From Microcaldota archaeon (GTDB lineage: Archaea; Micrarchaeota; Micrarchaeia; Norongarragalinales; SBBD01), in the NCBI GenBank assembly GCA_016212475.1, contig JACRGC010000003.1, positions 1-64,000 of the forward strand: 64,000 nt of DNA, read 5' to 3'. Under the pieces are notes generated by a model, which saw nothing but the letters and a program-made list of their open reading frames with translations, was not told where the DNA came from and ran no database searches. Numbering within the stretch: position 1 is the first letter of the stretch; each line of letters begins with the position of its first letter. A program made the position numbers and the translations under genes. Shown one piece after another: positions 35,201 to 42,986 of this stretch.

Positions 35201-38106
35201 TATTTCAAAGACTAATTACCTTATCCAATTTTGGCCTTTTGGACAAATCAAAATTACAAGAAATACTTTCTCATCTTGAAAACAACAAATATAGTGATTC
35301 GGAAGCTAATTTTGTAATTCAGTTATCGGGCGTTCTAGATAGATCATTTTCGTATGGTGGAGATGTAAGTGTAGTTGAATCTTCAACTTGGTCCAATCGC
35401 CTATCTCTTGCTGAAATACGGGCGGTAATTGAGAATTCAAGGAAATTAACTGAAATTGGAGATTTTAATGATAATTATGGGAACAATTATTACAAAACAA
35501 AATACCTTAACTCAATCCTGCTGATTGACAAATCAAACCTGGAATTTATACTTGATCGGAAAAATATTAATCTTATCGTACATTATGCAAAACGACTTGG
35601 TCCGCAGTTTGGCCATAACTATTTCGATTCGATGTTAAGGGATTTGCCTGATAAATCCAAGTTGGAATTGTTGACAAATTCCGAATTTATGGAAACAATA
35701 CTGAATTTGAAAACAAAAACACCTAAATTTGCAGAAACAGCTCTGGAAGTAATTATTTTAGGCGGGGATTCGCGTGGAAGAATCGATGCAGCAAGAATGG
35801 TCGAGGGCGTAAAGATTGCAAGCGAACTAGACGCCCTTGGAATTCAAAATTCAATTCCGATTGTTTTTAACCATCCGGAATCCAGTGCTTTATTGAAAAA
35901 ACCCCGCTTTAAGGAATATTTGGCAAAACAAGCTAGGGAAATTGACACTCAAACCGTCGAAGAACTAGTGGATGATTACCTCTCATTTGCTGAAAACCCA
36001 AGATTCAAGGGAAAAATGGAACTCGTATTGGATCAAAATGCCTTATATCGCACTTCCCCTTCAGAATTCTTGCCGTTTGCGAAAAATTTTCTTGATGACC
36101 CGCAAGCAACCGAACTAGCATTCAAATACGGGCAGTTGAACGATTTTACAATATTGAAAATCCGAGAGGCAATGGATGCTGATAAATCCGCAGGCAAGAG
36201 TTTGGTGGAAAAGGCCCTTTCCGAAGGTATTTATGGTGTTGAATTAGTGGATGTTTCAACGGGCAAAAAAACCATTACCGAGGTTTTAAAACAGAGGGAT
36301 TTGGGAATTCTGGAAAATAAACCCCTAGTAGCCGAGCTGGAGTTAAAATTAAATAAAAAAGGCCTTCCCGATGCCCTAAGGCAAACTATCGACAGATATG
36401 AAAAGAACGGCGTGAAAATAGCACTAACTTCAGGAAGCGCAAGGAATCCTATTTTGAACTTGCTTGGATTTTCAAAGGATGTTGAAATAAAAGATATAGA
36501 TATTATTTTGCAGGAAGTTACAATAACTGCTTCAGAACTTAAGCAACTTTGTGCAAATTGCGATTCAGCAATTCTATCAAAAATTATCGATCGTTTAAAA
36601 TCCGACAAAATGACCTTACCTGCCCTCTATAGGGGAATGGCTGAAAAAATAAGGATTTTTGATGATGTTGCAGCTGACAAATTGGCTATCAGACGGGCAA
36701 GGCTGATTTTGGAAAGTGAACTTGGAACCTTATTCAAAGATGAATTTGGCGATTTCTATAAAGATGGAAAACTTAGCGATTTAAAAATAGCCGAAATACT
36801 TAAAGACGAAAACTTGGAATCTACAAGGGTCATGAAAAACATTGTATTATTGCTTGAGGATATCACTCGAGCCAAAGAACTAGGAAATGATATTAGGGGG
36901 GATGCCAGTGCTGTAACCCGGGGAGATGCCGGAATAAATGCAATGCTAATTTTCAAGGATTCAAAAGGAAAATTGAAGATTTCCGATCCAGAAAATGCCA
37001 TTTTGGATGCCAAGCGAGGGGAGATAAAGATCTCAAAAGGCTTAACCTCCGTTTATGGTGAAAGAATCCCGATCAATACGATGGTTACCAGCACAACAGA
37101 AGCTGCCGTTGCGGATTATTTAAGATTGCTTAAGCTTCAAGGTCAATTCGGGCTTAAAATCAATGCGGACCACGAAAAAATTATTCTAAGCGGCGTAAAT
37201 TACATGAATTTCAAATCAGTTTTTGAACCAACAATTACCAATGTCCGGGTAAAGAAAAACGCTGCAAAAGTATTATCCTTCCTTGAGGGGCAGGATCTTT
37301 CCTCTGCCGAAGTCAGGGCAGTTGTAAAGAAACTTGCGAGTGTGTTTGATAAAAATCAGGAGTTGGTAGCAATGCTTGAAAAAATCACAGTCAAAGGAAT
37401 CCGTAAAACCTATATTATTAATGCGATTTATCCGGAATTATCCTTGGGTGAAAGAAAAACTTTTCTTGAAAAAGGGCTTTCTGATGAATTTGTATTTCAC
37501 GGTACGCGAACTCAAACAGTTGCTTTGGGGGAAGTATCCCTTGAAACTTCTTCATCAGCAAAAGGTATAATTGAGGCGGGCATGGTTGCTGGGATTCGCG
37601 AAGCTTATGGAAAAGGAGTATATGCGACCAATAAATTGACCACAGCTCTTCGGGAATATGGGCAGGCAGATTCCAATCCTGTGGGCGTTGTCATGATCAA
37701 TAAAAATAATTTATTCAATTTGAAAAACGAAATTGGCCAAGCCAGGGAGATTAAAATTTTAGAAAAGGTCTCTATTGATGAAAATTGGTACGTTGCCCTT
37801 GAAGGTCCAGGCGAAGCTGGCAAAACAATTGTCCCCCTTTCAGCAGTCCACAAGATATTGTTCAGCGCTGATATGTACTTCCGTGCAAAGAACGAATTTG
37901 ATGCATTGGTTGAGCGGGAACAGCTTTCAATAATAAATGATAATCCGGATGTATCTATGGCTAAATTAAAGCCCCAACTGGATGCTGTCAGATCACGAAT
38001 TAATGAGGAAAAATTCGGTGCTGGAAGGACATTTGAAGATGTTGTTGTAAATGTTTATGATCTTGATTTGCAATTGCCCGAAGAATACCTAAAAAGACCA
38101 AACTAA
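32290..38106 (+). CDS. Giant secreted protein with NTase-like and PARP/ART-like segments, 1938 aa
   Basis: The signal peptide is residues 1-20 (MNKIFIAIMAFSLVASFSHA). Cys-rich segment about 110-160 (CVGSKDKCFVSDICSKSCKC). Hydrophobic spans about 260-300 and 322-344. Coiled-coil/helical regions 360-1340. Residues 1378-1407 read TSGSARNPILNLLG...KDIDIIL, like the GG/GS...LLG...DxD signature of poly(A)-polymerase/CCA-type nucleotidyltransferases. R1544-G-D-A-G-I-N-A-M1552 with SDPENAILDAKRGEIKI echoes the RRDFTINAM...DP..G..DL block. Residues 1737-1790 read FHGTRTQ...GKGVYATNKLTTALREY, the H1737...Y1778...Y1790 layout of PARP/ART folds. The third catalytic position (GKTIVPLSAV) lacks Glu. Base composition shifts to AT inside about 34.0-36.2 kb. 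Function unknown; toxin-like or surface enzyme are guesses. Confidence 0.6.
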   Translation: MNKIFIAIMAFSLVASFSHAFTEKELCDELAKKTGLTGVELTNACNELILTARLSLEEQDLDSELQVVSEAHAQKDYGRFAPASFVLNAYGSFQDTDQSNREMFKEEEGLKLLRSCVGSKDKCFVSDICSKSCKCDYSVGVNKYFVTANSALDYVCSENPAVQVLKETKSIELDPAKKFDIFSKKSEDYQKNEKFARAVSSLLSALAIAKANPDNKILQNQAQLASKQLELLASKSAHSGKFSECMKGFSDVLEGLATYQTIAWMAGTVIFKYGVSTVLTGGTATVAIIMSDISIHGYFTYEIAKGLIESYKQTPSDKMGARFTCQLIGSGFLLAMTLSGTIKGTKAAVALQRIKKYGVLDESSIGSKELVKADLEAKNIKAKVAGIGLESGLKVLYPSEIIARAMGKIVEKYSKTGKKAPEAFKEILELKESKAGPILKDATKANLETEVEKTLKETESSFSKSEIEYLDVLSGLEKGKSISFENYQKFETIRHNLDLELKNQQKLISEIKKIDRISPSIKIAEKDPIFSKMKAMQKELKDIDRKYIKSNLKLKDKFDPEFLRNKFILKNEHLGNSQRFVKTTLFSGELSPEGRAFLLEPNFLSSLNIIGGKWDTNYDVFFKRVNLAKILNNPESRSYLKRTMEAKKEINLAILSILGTIVRNSEERKGKKSGFEYDIAFQERFLSGETLDWNSYWLEDLESAILSDSKICIDKMNVVRDNYRVLNAIKDVDEYLSVGLIYALAENTYPNLGEFLNFFYNRGAKLVELRNIARQNSGLSGSAHPDLLFELKNLMELERALGKRFDFSKTEDIANFNNEFSKMNRFYPNSKEIIFENFKTAKDLDYSLKIKLTAADRIPSSQFIYDIDPPKFRTKIEQFTKDYPKISKVIKKHELDYDSFILFLTNAEKLNKYSESHLALIIEAMDRSPDYKFKEAFLKNDWLLNDVETLNSILKVSDFSKIRTRGADPLVFQRLITLSNFGLLDKSKLQEILSHLENNKYSDSEANFVIQLSGVLDRSFSYGGDVSVVESSTWSNRLSLAEIRAVIENSRKLTEIGDFNDNYGNNYYKTKYLNSILLIDKSNLEFILDRKNINLIVHYAKRLGPQFGHNYFDSMLRDLPDKSKLELLTNSEFMETILNLKTKTPKFAETALEVIILGGDSRGRIDAARMVEGVKIASELDALGIQNSIPIVFNHPESSALLKKPRFKEYLAKQAREIDTQTVEELVDDYLSFAENPRFKGKMELVLDQNALYRTSPSEFLPFAKNFLDDPQATELAFKYGQLNDFTILKIREAMDADKSAGKSLVEKALSEGIYGVELVDVSTGKKTITEVLKQRDLGILENKPLVAELELKLNKKGLPDALRQTIDRYEKNGVKIALTSGSARNPILNLLGFSKDVEIKDIDIILQEVTITASELKQLCANCDSAILSKIIDRLKSDKMTLPALYRGMAEKIRIFDDVAADKLAIRRARLILESELGTLFKDEFGDFYKDGKLSDLKIAEILKDENLESTRVMKNIVLLLEDITRAKELGNDIRGDASAVTRGDAGINAMLIFKDSKGKLKISDPENAILDAKRGEIKISKGLTSVYGERIPINTMVTSTTEAAVADYLRLLKLQGQFGLKINADHEKIILSGVNYMNFKSVFEPTITNVRVKKNAAKVLSFLEGQDLSSAEVRAVVKKLASVFDKNQELVAMLEKITVKGIRKTYIINAIYPELSLGERKTFLEKGLSDEFVFHGTRTQTVALGEVSLETSSSAKGIIEAGMVAGIREAYGKGVYATNKLTTALREYGQADSNPVGVVMINKNNLFNLKNEIGQAREIKILEKVSIDENWYVALEGPGEAGKTIVPLSAVHKILFSADMYFRAKNEFDALVEREQLSIINDNPDVSMAKLKPQLDAVRSRINEEKFGAGRTFEDVVVNVYDLDLQLPEEYLKRPN

Positions 38107-38261
38107 AAAAACCATTTTAACACAATTATTGTTTTTTTATTCCAAAATAATTTTTTTCCATCCAAAAATAAGAATTTCCATAAATATTTTTCACATTTTT
38201 TTCCATTATCAACAAAACTCTTCAATCAAAATATTTTTTAAGGGATCCGTATTTGTGATAT
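38107..38261 (+). terminator. T-rich terminator region after the giant gene
   Basis: The 155-base gap holds several T7-T8 runs (near 38129-38137, 38150-38157 and 38195-38201) that would terminate archaeal transcription, then the promoter area of the following nuclease gene. Confidence 0.5.
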
Positions 38262-39266
38262 ATGTCTATGCTTGTGCCCACCCCAAGCGGAATAGCGCTA
38301 CAATTACAGCAGGAACAATTGATTCTTGATGGCAGAGGAGATCTAGTATTCATCTCCCATGCCCACTCTGACCACTCTTCGGGAGCCAAAAAAAGCAAGA
38401 GACTGATCTCATCTACGGAAACAATAGACTTGATGCACTCGAGGAACTATGCCGATTCGCAGGCGATGCAAAAAAAACTGGTTTCAACAGCTGATTTCAA
38501 CTACGAGCTTTTGGATGCTGGCCACGTCCTTGGATCAAAGCAGCTCCACATCTCAAATGGCTTTTCATTCACTTACACTGGCGATTTCAAAACCAAGGAC
38601 TCACTCACAAACAAAGGTGCCGAAATTAGGCAAGCTGATACTCTTCTGATGGAGTGCACATACGGCCTACCCTACTATAAATTCCCTGACCCAACTGAAG
38701 TTTACGCCGAAATGGAAAAATGGGTCGATTTGCAATTAAAGGAAGGCTCATCCATCATAATCGGAGGCTACGCACTTGGAAAAGCGCAGGAAGTCATCAA
38801 AATCCTAAATGATTATTGCGATGTCACTCCAATTGTGAGCTCTGAAATTTTCAAAATCTCGGATGTTTACCTAAAGCATGGAATAAATCTGAAATTCATA
38901 AATGAAACCTCTGATGAGGCAAAGCAGCTTCTCAAAAAGCAATTTGTCGCAGTTGTTCCCCATCATTTTGCAAATTATGGGTATGCAGGCAGGCTCTCCG
39001 AATTCTACGGAATGCCAGTTAGGTCGGCAGTTGCAACAGGCTGGGCGCTTGGGAACAGGTACGCGGTTGATAAGGCATTTTGCATCTCGGATCATTGCGA
39101 TTTTCCAGATCTAATGGAATTTGTTGAACAGGTGGCTCCCGAAAGAATAATCACTACGCATGGCTATGAGAAGGAGTTTGCAAGGGAACTCACAAAAAGG
39201 GGCTACGATGCCCAGCCTCTTGGAAATCTCAAACCCAAAAAGCAAAAGCTATTGCTCCAATATTAG
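38262..39266 (+). CDS. Metallo-beta-lactamase-fold nuclease (beta-CASP-like exonuclease)
   Basis: 334 aa. Motif 2 reads FISHAHSDH (HxHxDH), followed by LLDAGHVLGSKQL (motif 3 His), YTGDF (motif 4 Asp) and a beta-CASP-like region (IIIGGYALGKAQEVIKIL, ATGWALGNRYAVDKAFCISDHCDFPDL) with a final HGYEKEF. This is the COG1236/YSH1-type family of RNA processing or DNA-ligase-linked exonucleases. Which nucleic acid it acts on cannot be told; no ligase is adjacent. Confidence 0.8.
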   Translation: MSMLVPTPSGIALQLQQEQLILDGRGDLVFISHAHSDHSSGAKKSKRLISSTETIDLMHSRNYADSQAMQKKLVSTADFNYELLDAGHVLGSKQLHISNGFSFTYTGDFKTKDSLTNKGAEIRQADTLLMECTYGLPYYKFPDPTEVYAEMEKWVDLQLKEGSSIIIGGYALGKAQEVIKILNDYCDVTPIVSSEIFKISDVYLKHGINLKFINETSDEAKQLLKKQFVAVVPHHFANYGYAGRLSEFYGMPVRSAVATGWALGNRYAVDKAFCISDHCDFPDLMEFVEQVAPERIITTHGYEKEFARELTKRGYDAQPLGNLKPKKQKLLLQY

Positions 39267-39324
39267 TTGACCAACCCCAGGGGGTGACCCCCTTAGTCTG
39301 GTCGGACTCCCAAACCCCCCTTAG
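39267..39324. repeat. Dispersed structured repeat, copy 1
   Basis: Directly after the nuclease stop. It is nearly identical to 52706-52765. GGGGG (39280-39284 region) pairs with CCCCC across a TGA loop. GACCA (39269-39273) and TGGTC can form an outer stem, and AGTC/GACT an alternative. A third C-run at the end could compete for the same G-run. The loop differs from copy 2 while the stem is kept. Confidence 0.7.
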
Positions 39325-39343
39325 AATTTTACGACATTAGTTT

Positions 39344-39763
39344 TTAGTATCCCAAATAAAACAGCGCTAGGCCCGTAGCAACCAAAGCCACTAATCGGTG
39401 CCCGGAATCAAGGGCAAACAGTTCCCAGTTCTGATGCCTTGAGAAAATCTCCTGCGTAAAGCTGGTTGTCATAACAAATCCAATCCAAAGGATAACAGAA
39501 ATTGAAACTGCAGAATAAGCGGTTTTAACTCCCTCCCAAACAAAAACAAATCCCAAAACAAATGCGGTAATCAATGCGGCAACAAATGAGAGGAAATACA
39601 TCCTCCCCATGCCTGCCTTGTTCTTTTTCATCTCCTTTTCGCTCCAACCAGAGAGCTTCATCCATTTATTCCCAAAAAGCATTGGCGAATACCACAAATA
39701 GCCAACAACCATTGCAACAACCGCAGCTAGAAAAACAGAAATCGTACTTAACCATTCAAACAT
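39344..39763 (-). CDS. DUF1761-like membrane protein, 139 aa
   Basis: ATG 39761-39763, preceded by GAGGGTGAGC. Four transmembrane helices. The N-terminal VVAMVVGYLWYSPMLFGNKWMKLSGWSEKEMKK segment (helix followed by a W-Y-x-P-x-L-F-G-x-x-W motif) is characteristic of DUF1761. Function unknown. It is convergent with the nuclease gene, with the dispersed repeat between them. Confidence 0.72.
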   Translation of the reverse strand: MFEWLSTISVFLAAVVAMVVGYLWYSPMLFGNKWMKLSGWSEKEMKKNKAGMGRMYFLSFVAALITAFVLGFVFVWEGVKTAYSAVSISVILWIGFVMTTSFTQEIFSRHQNWELFALDSGHRLVALVATGLALFYLGY

Positions 39764-39876
39764 AGCGCTCACCCTCAAACAGATAATGCAAACCCCCTAT
39801 AAAAGTTTGATGTTTTTGGAGATTTTAACGGAATAGCAATAAATTAGTTGAGCCATGAGCAAAATGCAATTTCAAT

Positions 39877-40077
39877 TCATCCGCCGTAAATCACATCCAA
39901 AAACTCCAGTTCATCCCCCTCTTTAAGGGAGGTTTGCTCGTGCGCAATTTTCCCATTCAACTTGATTAGGAAAGTCTCATCATTCAATTTCAAATCAGAA
40001 ATCAGCGTATCAACTCTTGCCTTGCTATCGAGCTTCAGTTCCTTCGAAATTCCTTTTTCAATCAATTTGATTTTCAT
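39877..40077 (-). CDS. Ubiquitin-like sulfur carrier (ThiS/MoaD/SAMP type)
   Basis: 66 aa with the beta-grasp pattern (MKIKLIEKGISKELKL, LKEGDELEFLDVIYGG) and the essential C-terminal Gly-Gly. Such proteins are adenylated by an E1-like enzyme and either carry sulfur for thiamine, molybdopterin or tRNA thiolation, or are conjugated to proteins as SAMPs. No E1, ThiF or MoaE is in the window, so the role cannot be assigned. Confidence 0.8.
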   Translation of the reverse strand: MKIKLIEKGISKELKLDSKARVDTLISDLKLNDETFLIKLNGKIAHEQTSLKEGDELEFLDVIYGG

Positions 40078-40214
40078 AACATTTTCCCTTGAATACGAAA
40101 TTACCTATAATTCGCCTATTGACGCCTAAATCATTTGACATTAGGATTAATTTCCAGTACAATTCCCAGTTAATCTGAATTTAGCATTAAACCCGACAAT
40201 TCAAATTTCCCGAT

Positions 40215-41651
40215 TCACTTGAAATTTGGCAAAAAGTTGATCAATAGCAAAATAACCGAAGCAATTCCGGCAATTATCGCAACCCTTTTGGCAGTTGCAT
40301 TATTCTTGCTTGGGAAAGCCTCCTTTGCCTCTTCAAATACCAGCCTGTACCCATCCGTTAGGAAAATCGGCACAAGATTGATTACGGCGAGAGCAAAATT
40401 GATCAAAATTATGAGCCCAAGTGTTCCAAAAAGGAATAGTACAGCCGCAGTAGGCAAATCTTCCATAGGATAGCTATTTGCAGGCGCAATCCCCATCTTC
40501 CCATTCTTCCCAAGGACAATTTTCTTTGCACCAAGATCAGTTGCAAGCATTACGGTTTCCCCTTCCTTTCTATTTTTCATGATCGAAGCAAATTCTGGAT
40601 AATTCTTAACCGCTGTTCCATCAACAGAATAAATTACCTCGTTTTCCGCCAGCAGCCCGTTCGCAGTTCCATCTTTGGAGACCTGGACTACTTCAACTCC
40701 ATTTGCCATTCCCAAAACCAGTGGGCTAGCAATCAAGCCAACCGCAGTAAAAATCATGAACAAAATGAAATTCGAAGTGGTCCCTGCAATCAAAATTCTC
40801 CTCTTCTTTTGTATTTCAAGAGTTGCAAGTTTTTCCTCATTGGGTTCAACAAAAGCCCCAATTGGCAAAATCCCAAAAAGTATAGCTCCTGAATTTTTAA
40901 CCTCCAATTTTTCAACAAGCGCCAAAATCCCATGCGAAATCTCATGCACTCCTGCTGCAATGATGATTGCAATCAGCCCTTCCCAAAATGGAATGGTAAC
41001 CCCCGGCACAACAAGCGTTGCCCCAGCCGAACTTCCCGACACAGTCAAAATCATGTAAGCCTGTATGGCAAGCGATGCCACTCCAAAAATCAAAAGCCCG
41101 CCCGCTATTCCAATTGCCGAGAGGTAATATGGCAAACTATCATTGTAAATTGTTGGGTTGCCATAAATTATGAACCCATAGAAGAATGCGCAAATCAAAA
41201 CAAAATGCGCAAGGATTTTTTTCCAATTCCCCTTATAGATGTAAATCGAATAAAGCATCCCAAATCCAAGGCTTAATCCAAAATCAGCAATTGCCCTCAT
41301 AATCCTTGGGTATTTAGCAAAATACCTCATTGCAGCAAAGCCCCTCTTGCCCCTGAATATGATGATTCCATAGTATTCCTCATAACCGCCAAGCTTGGCA
41401 ATTACTTTTCCAGAGCCAACAAGCAGTGCCAAAATAGCCGGAACCTTGATAAAATTGCTATAATTTGATGTTGCCAAATAAAAGAAAGCTGCAATCGAAA
41501 CCAGCGCAACAACCGCCAGGGCTAGTTTATCATTGATTGTTAGGATTTTCCTTTCCACAATTTTTTTGGTTTGTAATTTATCCAAACTATCCGATTTTCC
41601 CCGATTTTCCACTTTTATTGTTTTTTCCATTTTCTTATCGTTTTTTTTCAT
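40215..41651 (-). CDS. Site-2 protease-like intramembrane metalloprotease with PDZ domain (M50)
   Basis: 478 aa, about nine helices. The zinc motif is AAGVHEISHGILA (H236-E-I-S-H240) within a membrane segment, and a second motif near the C-terminus (LVPIFLTDGYRLVFEEA) supplies the Asp ligand. A PDZ-like domain lies between them (VVQVSKDGTANGLLAENEVIYSVDGTAVKNYPEF). The enzyme should cut membrane-spanning substrates such as anti-regulators. It is divergent from the archaeosortase gene 50 bases away. Confidence 0.86.
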   Translation of the reverse strand: MKKNDKKMEKTIKVENRGKSDSLDKLQTKKIVERKILTINDKLALAVVALVSIAAFFYLATSNYSNFIKVPAILALLVGSGKVIAKLGGYEEYYGIIIFRGKRGFAAMRYFAKYPRIMRAIADFGLSLGFGMLYSIYIYKGNWKKILAHFVLICAFFYGFIIYGNPTIYNDSLPYYLSAIGIAGGLLIFGVASLAIQAYMILTVSGSSAGATLVVPGVTIPFWEGLIAIIIAAGVHEISHGILALVEKLEVKNSGAILFGILPIGAFVEPNEEKLATLEIQKKRRILIAGTTSNFILFMIFTAVGLIASPLVLGMANGVEVVQVSKDGTANGLLAENEVIYSVDGTAVKNYPEFASIMKNRKEGETVMLATDLGAKKIVLGKNGKMGIAPANSYPMEDLPTAAVLFLFGTLGLIILINFALAVINLVPIFLTDGYRLVFEEAKEAFPSKNNATAKRVAIIAGIASVILLLINFLPNFK

Positions 41652-41701
41652 TTTCTCAACCCAGCAATTGATTTATTAGCCAATCAACAGTTTATTTTGC
41701 A

Positions 41702-42241
41702 ATGAAGCAAAAGATTTCCCCAAAAACAAATAGGAAGGATAATTCGTGGTATTTGGCGTTTAAATTCATTTCCTTATCCTTCATCCTAACCCTAAGCTTA
41801 AATTTTGCCATTTCAATTACAAATATCCCAAATATTATTGCCGCCTACACCTCAAAACTGTTCCTGAACACGCTATTTGGCATTGATGCATCCGTTTTGC
41901 TAAACGCGGATTTCCCAATCATCCAAACCCAAAACTTGACCGCCATTATAATCGATCTTTGCTCCGGCAAGCTTGAAATTGCAATACTATTTGGCATAAT
42001 TTTTGCAAGCTTTGAGAAAAAAACAAACTATAAAATTAAGGGCTTTGCAGTCGGCGTGCTTTTGCTTCTTATTTTCAATGCGATCCGCATCTCGACAACA
42101 ATCTACTTTTTCGATTCTGGAAACATCCAATGGAGTGCAATTTTCCACGATCTTCTCTTCCGAATGTTCCTTGTGATAATAATCGTCACCTACTATGCAA
42201 TCTGGTATTACTATGATCTCCCAAGAAAATCAAAAGCCTAA
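41702..42241 (+). CDS. Archaeosortase/exosortase-family transpeptidase
   Basis: 179 aa with five or so transmembrane helices. The three catalytic residues are visible: Cys87 in IIIDLCSGKLEIA, Arg129 in FNAIRISTTIYF and His149 in AIFHDLLFR, each near a membrane boundary in the family order. Archaeosortases remove a C-terminal tripartite anchor from surface proteins and attach the protein to a lipid. No protein in the window shows an obvious PGF-type C-terminal sorting tail. Confidence 0.8.
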   Translation: MKQKISPKTNRKDNSWYLAFKFISLSFILTLSLNFAISITNIPNIIAAYTSKLFLNTLFGIDASVLLNADFPIIQTQNLTAIIIDLCSGKLEIAILFGIIFASFEKKTNYKIKGFAVGVLLLLIFNAIRISTTIYFFDSGNIQWSAIFHDLLFRMFLVIIIVTYYAIWYYYDLPRKSKA

Positions 42242-42959
42242 CAAAACATTTGCCGGTCCCAAAGCCAATTTAGGAAAATCGCAAACCGGCCAAAAGGAAA
42301 AATCCCAATTTGTAAAGTATGGAGATTTGCACCTTGCTATTTTTCCGGATGTGTATGACCCCCATGAAGATTCATTCATGCTGGCTAAAGCTGCAAAAGA
42401 GCTATCATTTGGATCGGTTCTGGATCTTGGCTGTGGAAGCGGAATTTTGGGCCTATCGGCCCTTCAAAACAAAAAAGTCACTAAAGTCACGTTTGCAGAC
42501 ATTTCCGAATCCGCAATTGAAAACGCCAAGCAAAACTTCGAAAAAAATGAAAAAATAATTGTGGTTGCATCCGGCAGTTCAAAAACCTCCCTGAATAAAC
42601 GGGTGTTATTCGTCAAATCCAATCTGTTCCAGAAATTGGAAAATGAAAAGTTTGATACGATCATATTCAACCCTCCCTACCTCCCAACTACAAATGAGGA
42701 GCAGCTTGGCGGAAACATCAACCGCGCATTTGATGGCGGGAAGGATGGTCGGCAAACAATTGCCAAATTCCTCTTGAAATTCCCACTCTTCCTTTCTGAA
42801 AAAGGGATCCTGCTGTTTTTGGACAGCTCGCTTTCGGATTCCATCAAAACCGAAAAAAAACTTGCATCAATTGGCTTCAAATTTGACATCCTCTCTACCA
42901 AAAGCTTCTTTTTTGAAAAGCTGCGCGTCCTTAAAGTTTACCGCAAATCCATTCACTAA
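42213..42959 (+). CDS. PrmC/HemK-like class I methyltransferase
   Basis: 248 aa from ATG 42213, overlapping the archaeosortase end by 29 bases; ATG 42195 is an alternative start. The SAM motif is VLDLGCGSGILGLSAL, followed by VTFADISESAIENAKQN and the catalytic NPPY in IIFNPPYLPT, the mark of N5-glutamine methyltransferases that modify release factor aRF1. The DPHEDSF segment (PxEDS) is typical of the archaeal/eukaryotic Mtq2 branch. The N-terminal 40 residues are unusual for the family and may be lineage-specific. Confidence 0.85.
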   Translation: MISQENQKPNKTFAGPKANLGKSQTGQKEKSQFVKYGDLHLAIFPDVYDPHEDSFMLAKAAKELSFGSVLDLGCGSGILGLSALQNKKVTKVTFADISESAIENAKQNFEKNEKIIVVASGSSKTSLNKRVLFVKSNLFQKLENEKFDTIIFNPPYLPTTNEEQLGGNINRAFDGGKDGRQTIAKFLLKFPLFLSEKGILLFLDSSLSDSIKTEKKLASIGFKFDILSTKSFFFEKLRVLKVYRKSIH

Positions 42960-42986
42960 TAAGTTGCACTTGCCTTGCTGCAGGTG

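Noticed and set aside
37498-37700. KptA/Tpt1 RNA 2'-phosphotransferase as the identity of the giant protein's tail
   Set aside because: Tpt1 also has an ART fold and starts with HGT, but its H-x-T...R-x-H pattern is not seen. The GKGVY...AxxxY layout is nearer to PARP-type ART domains.
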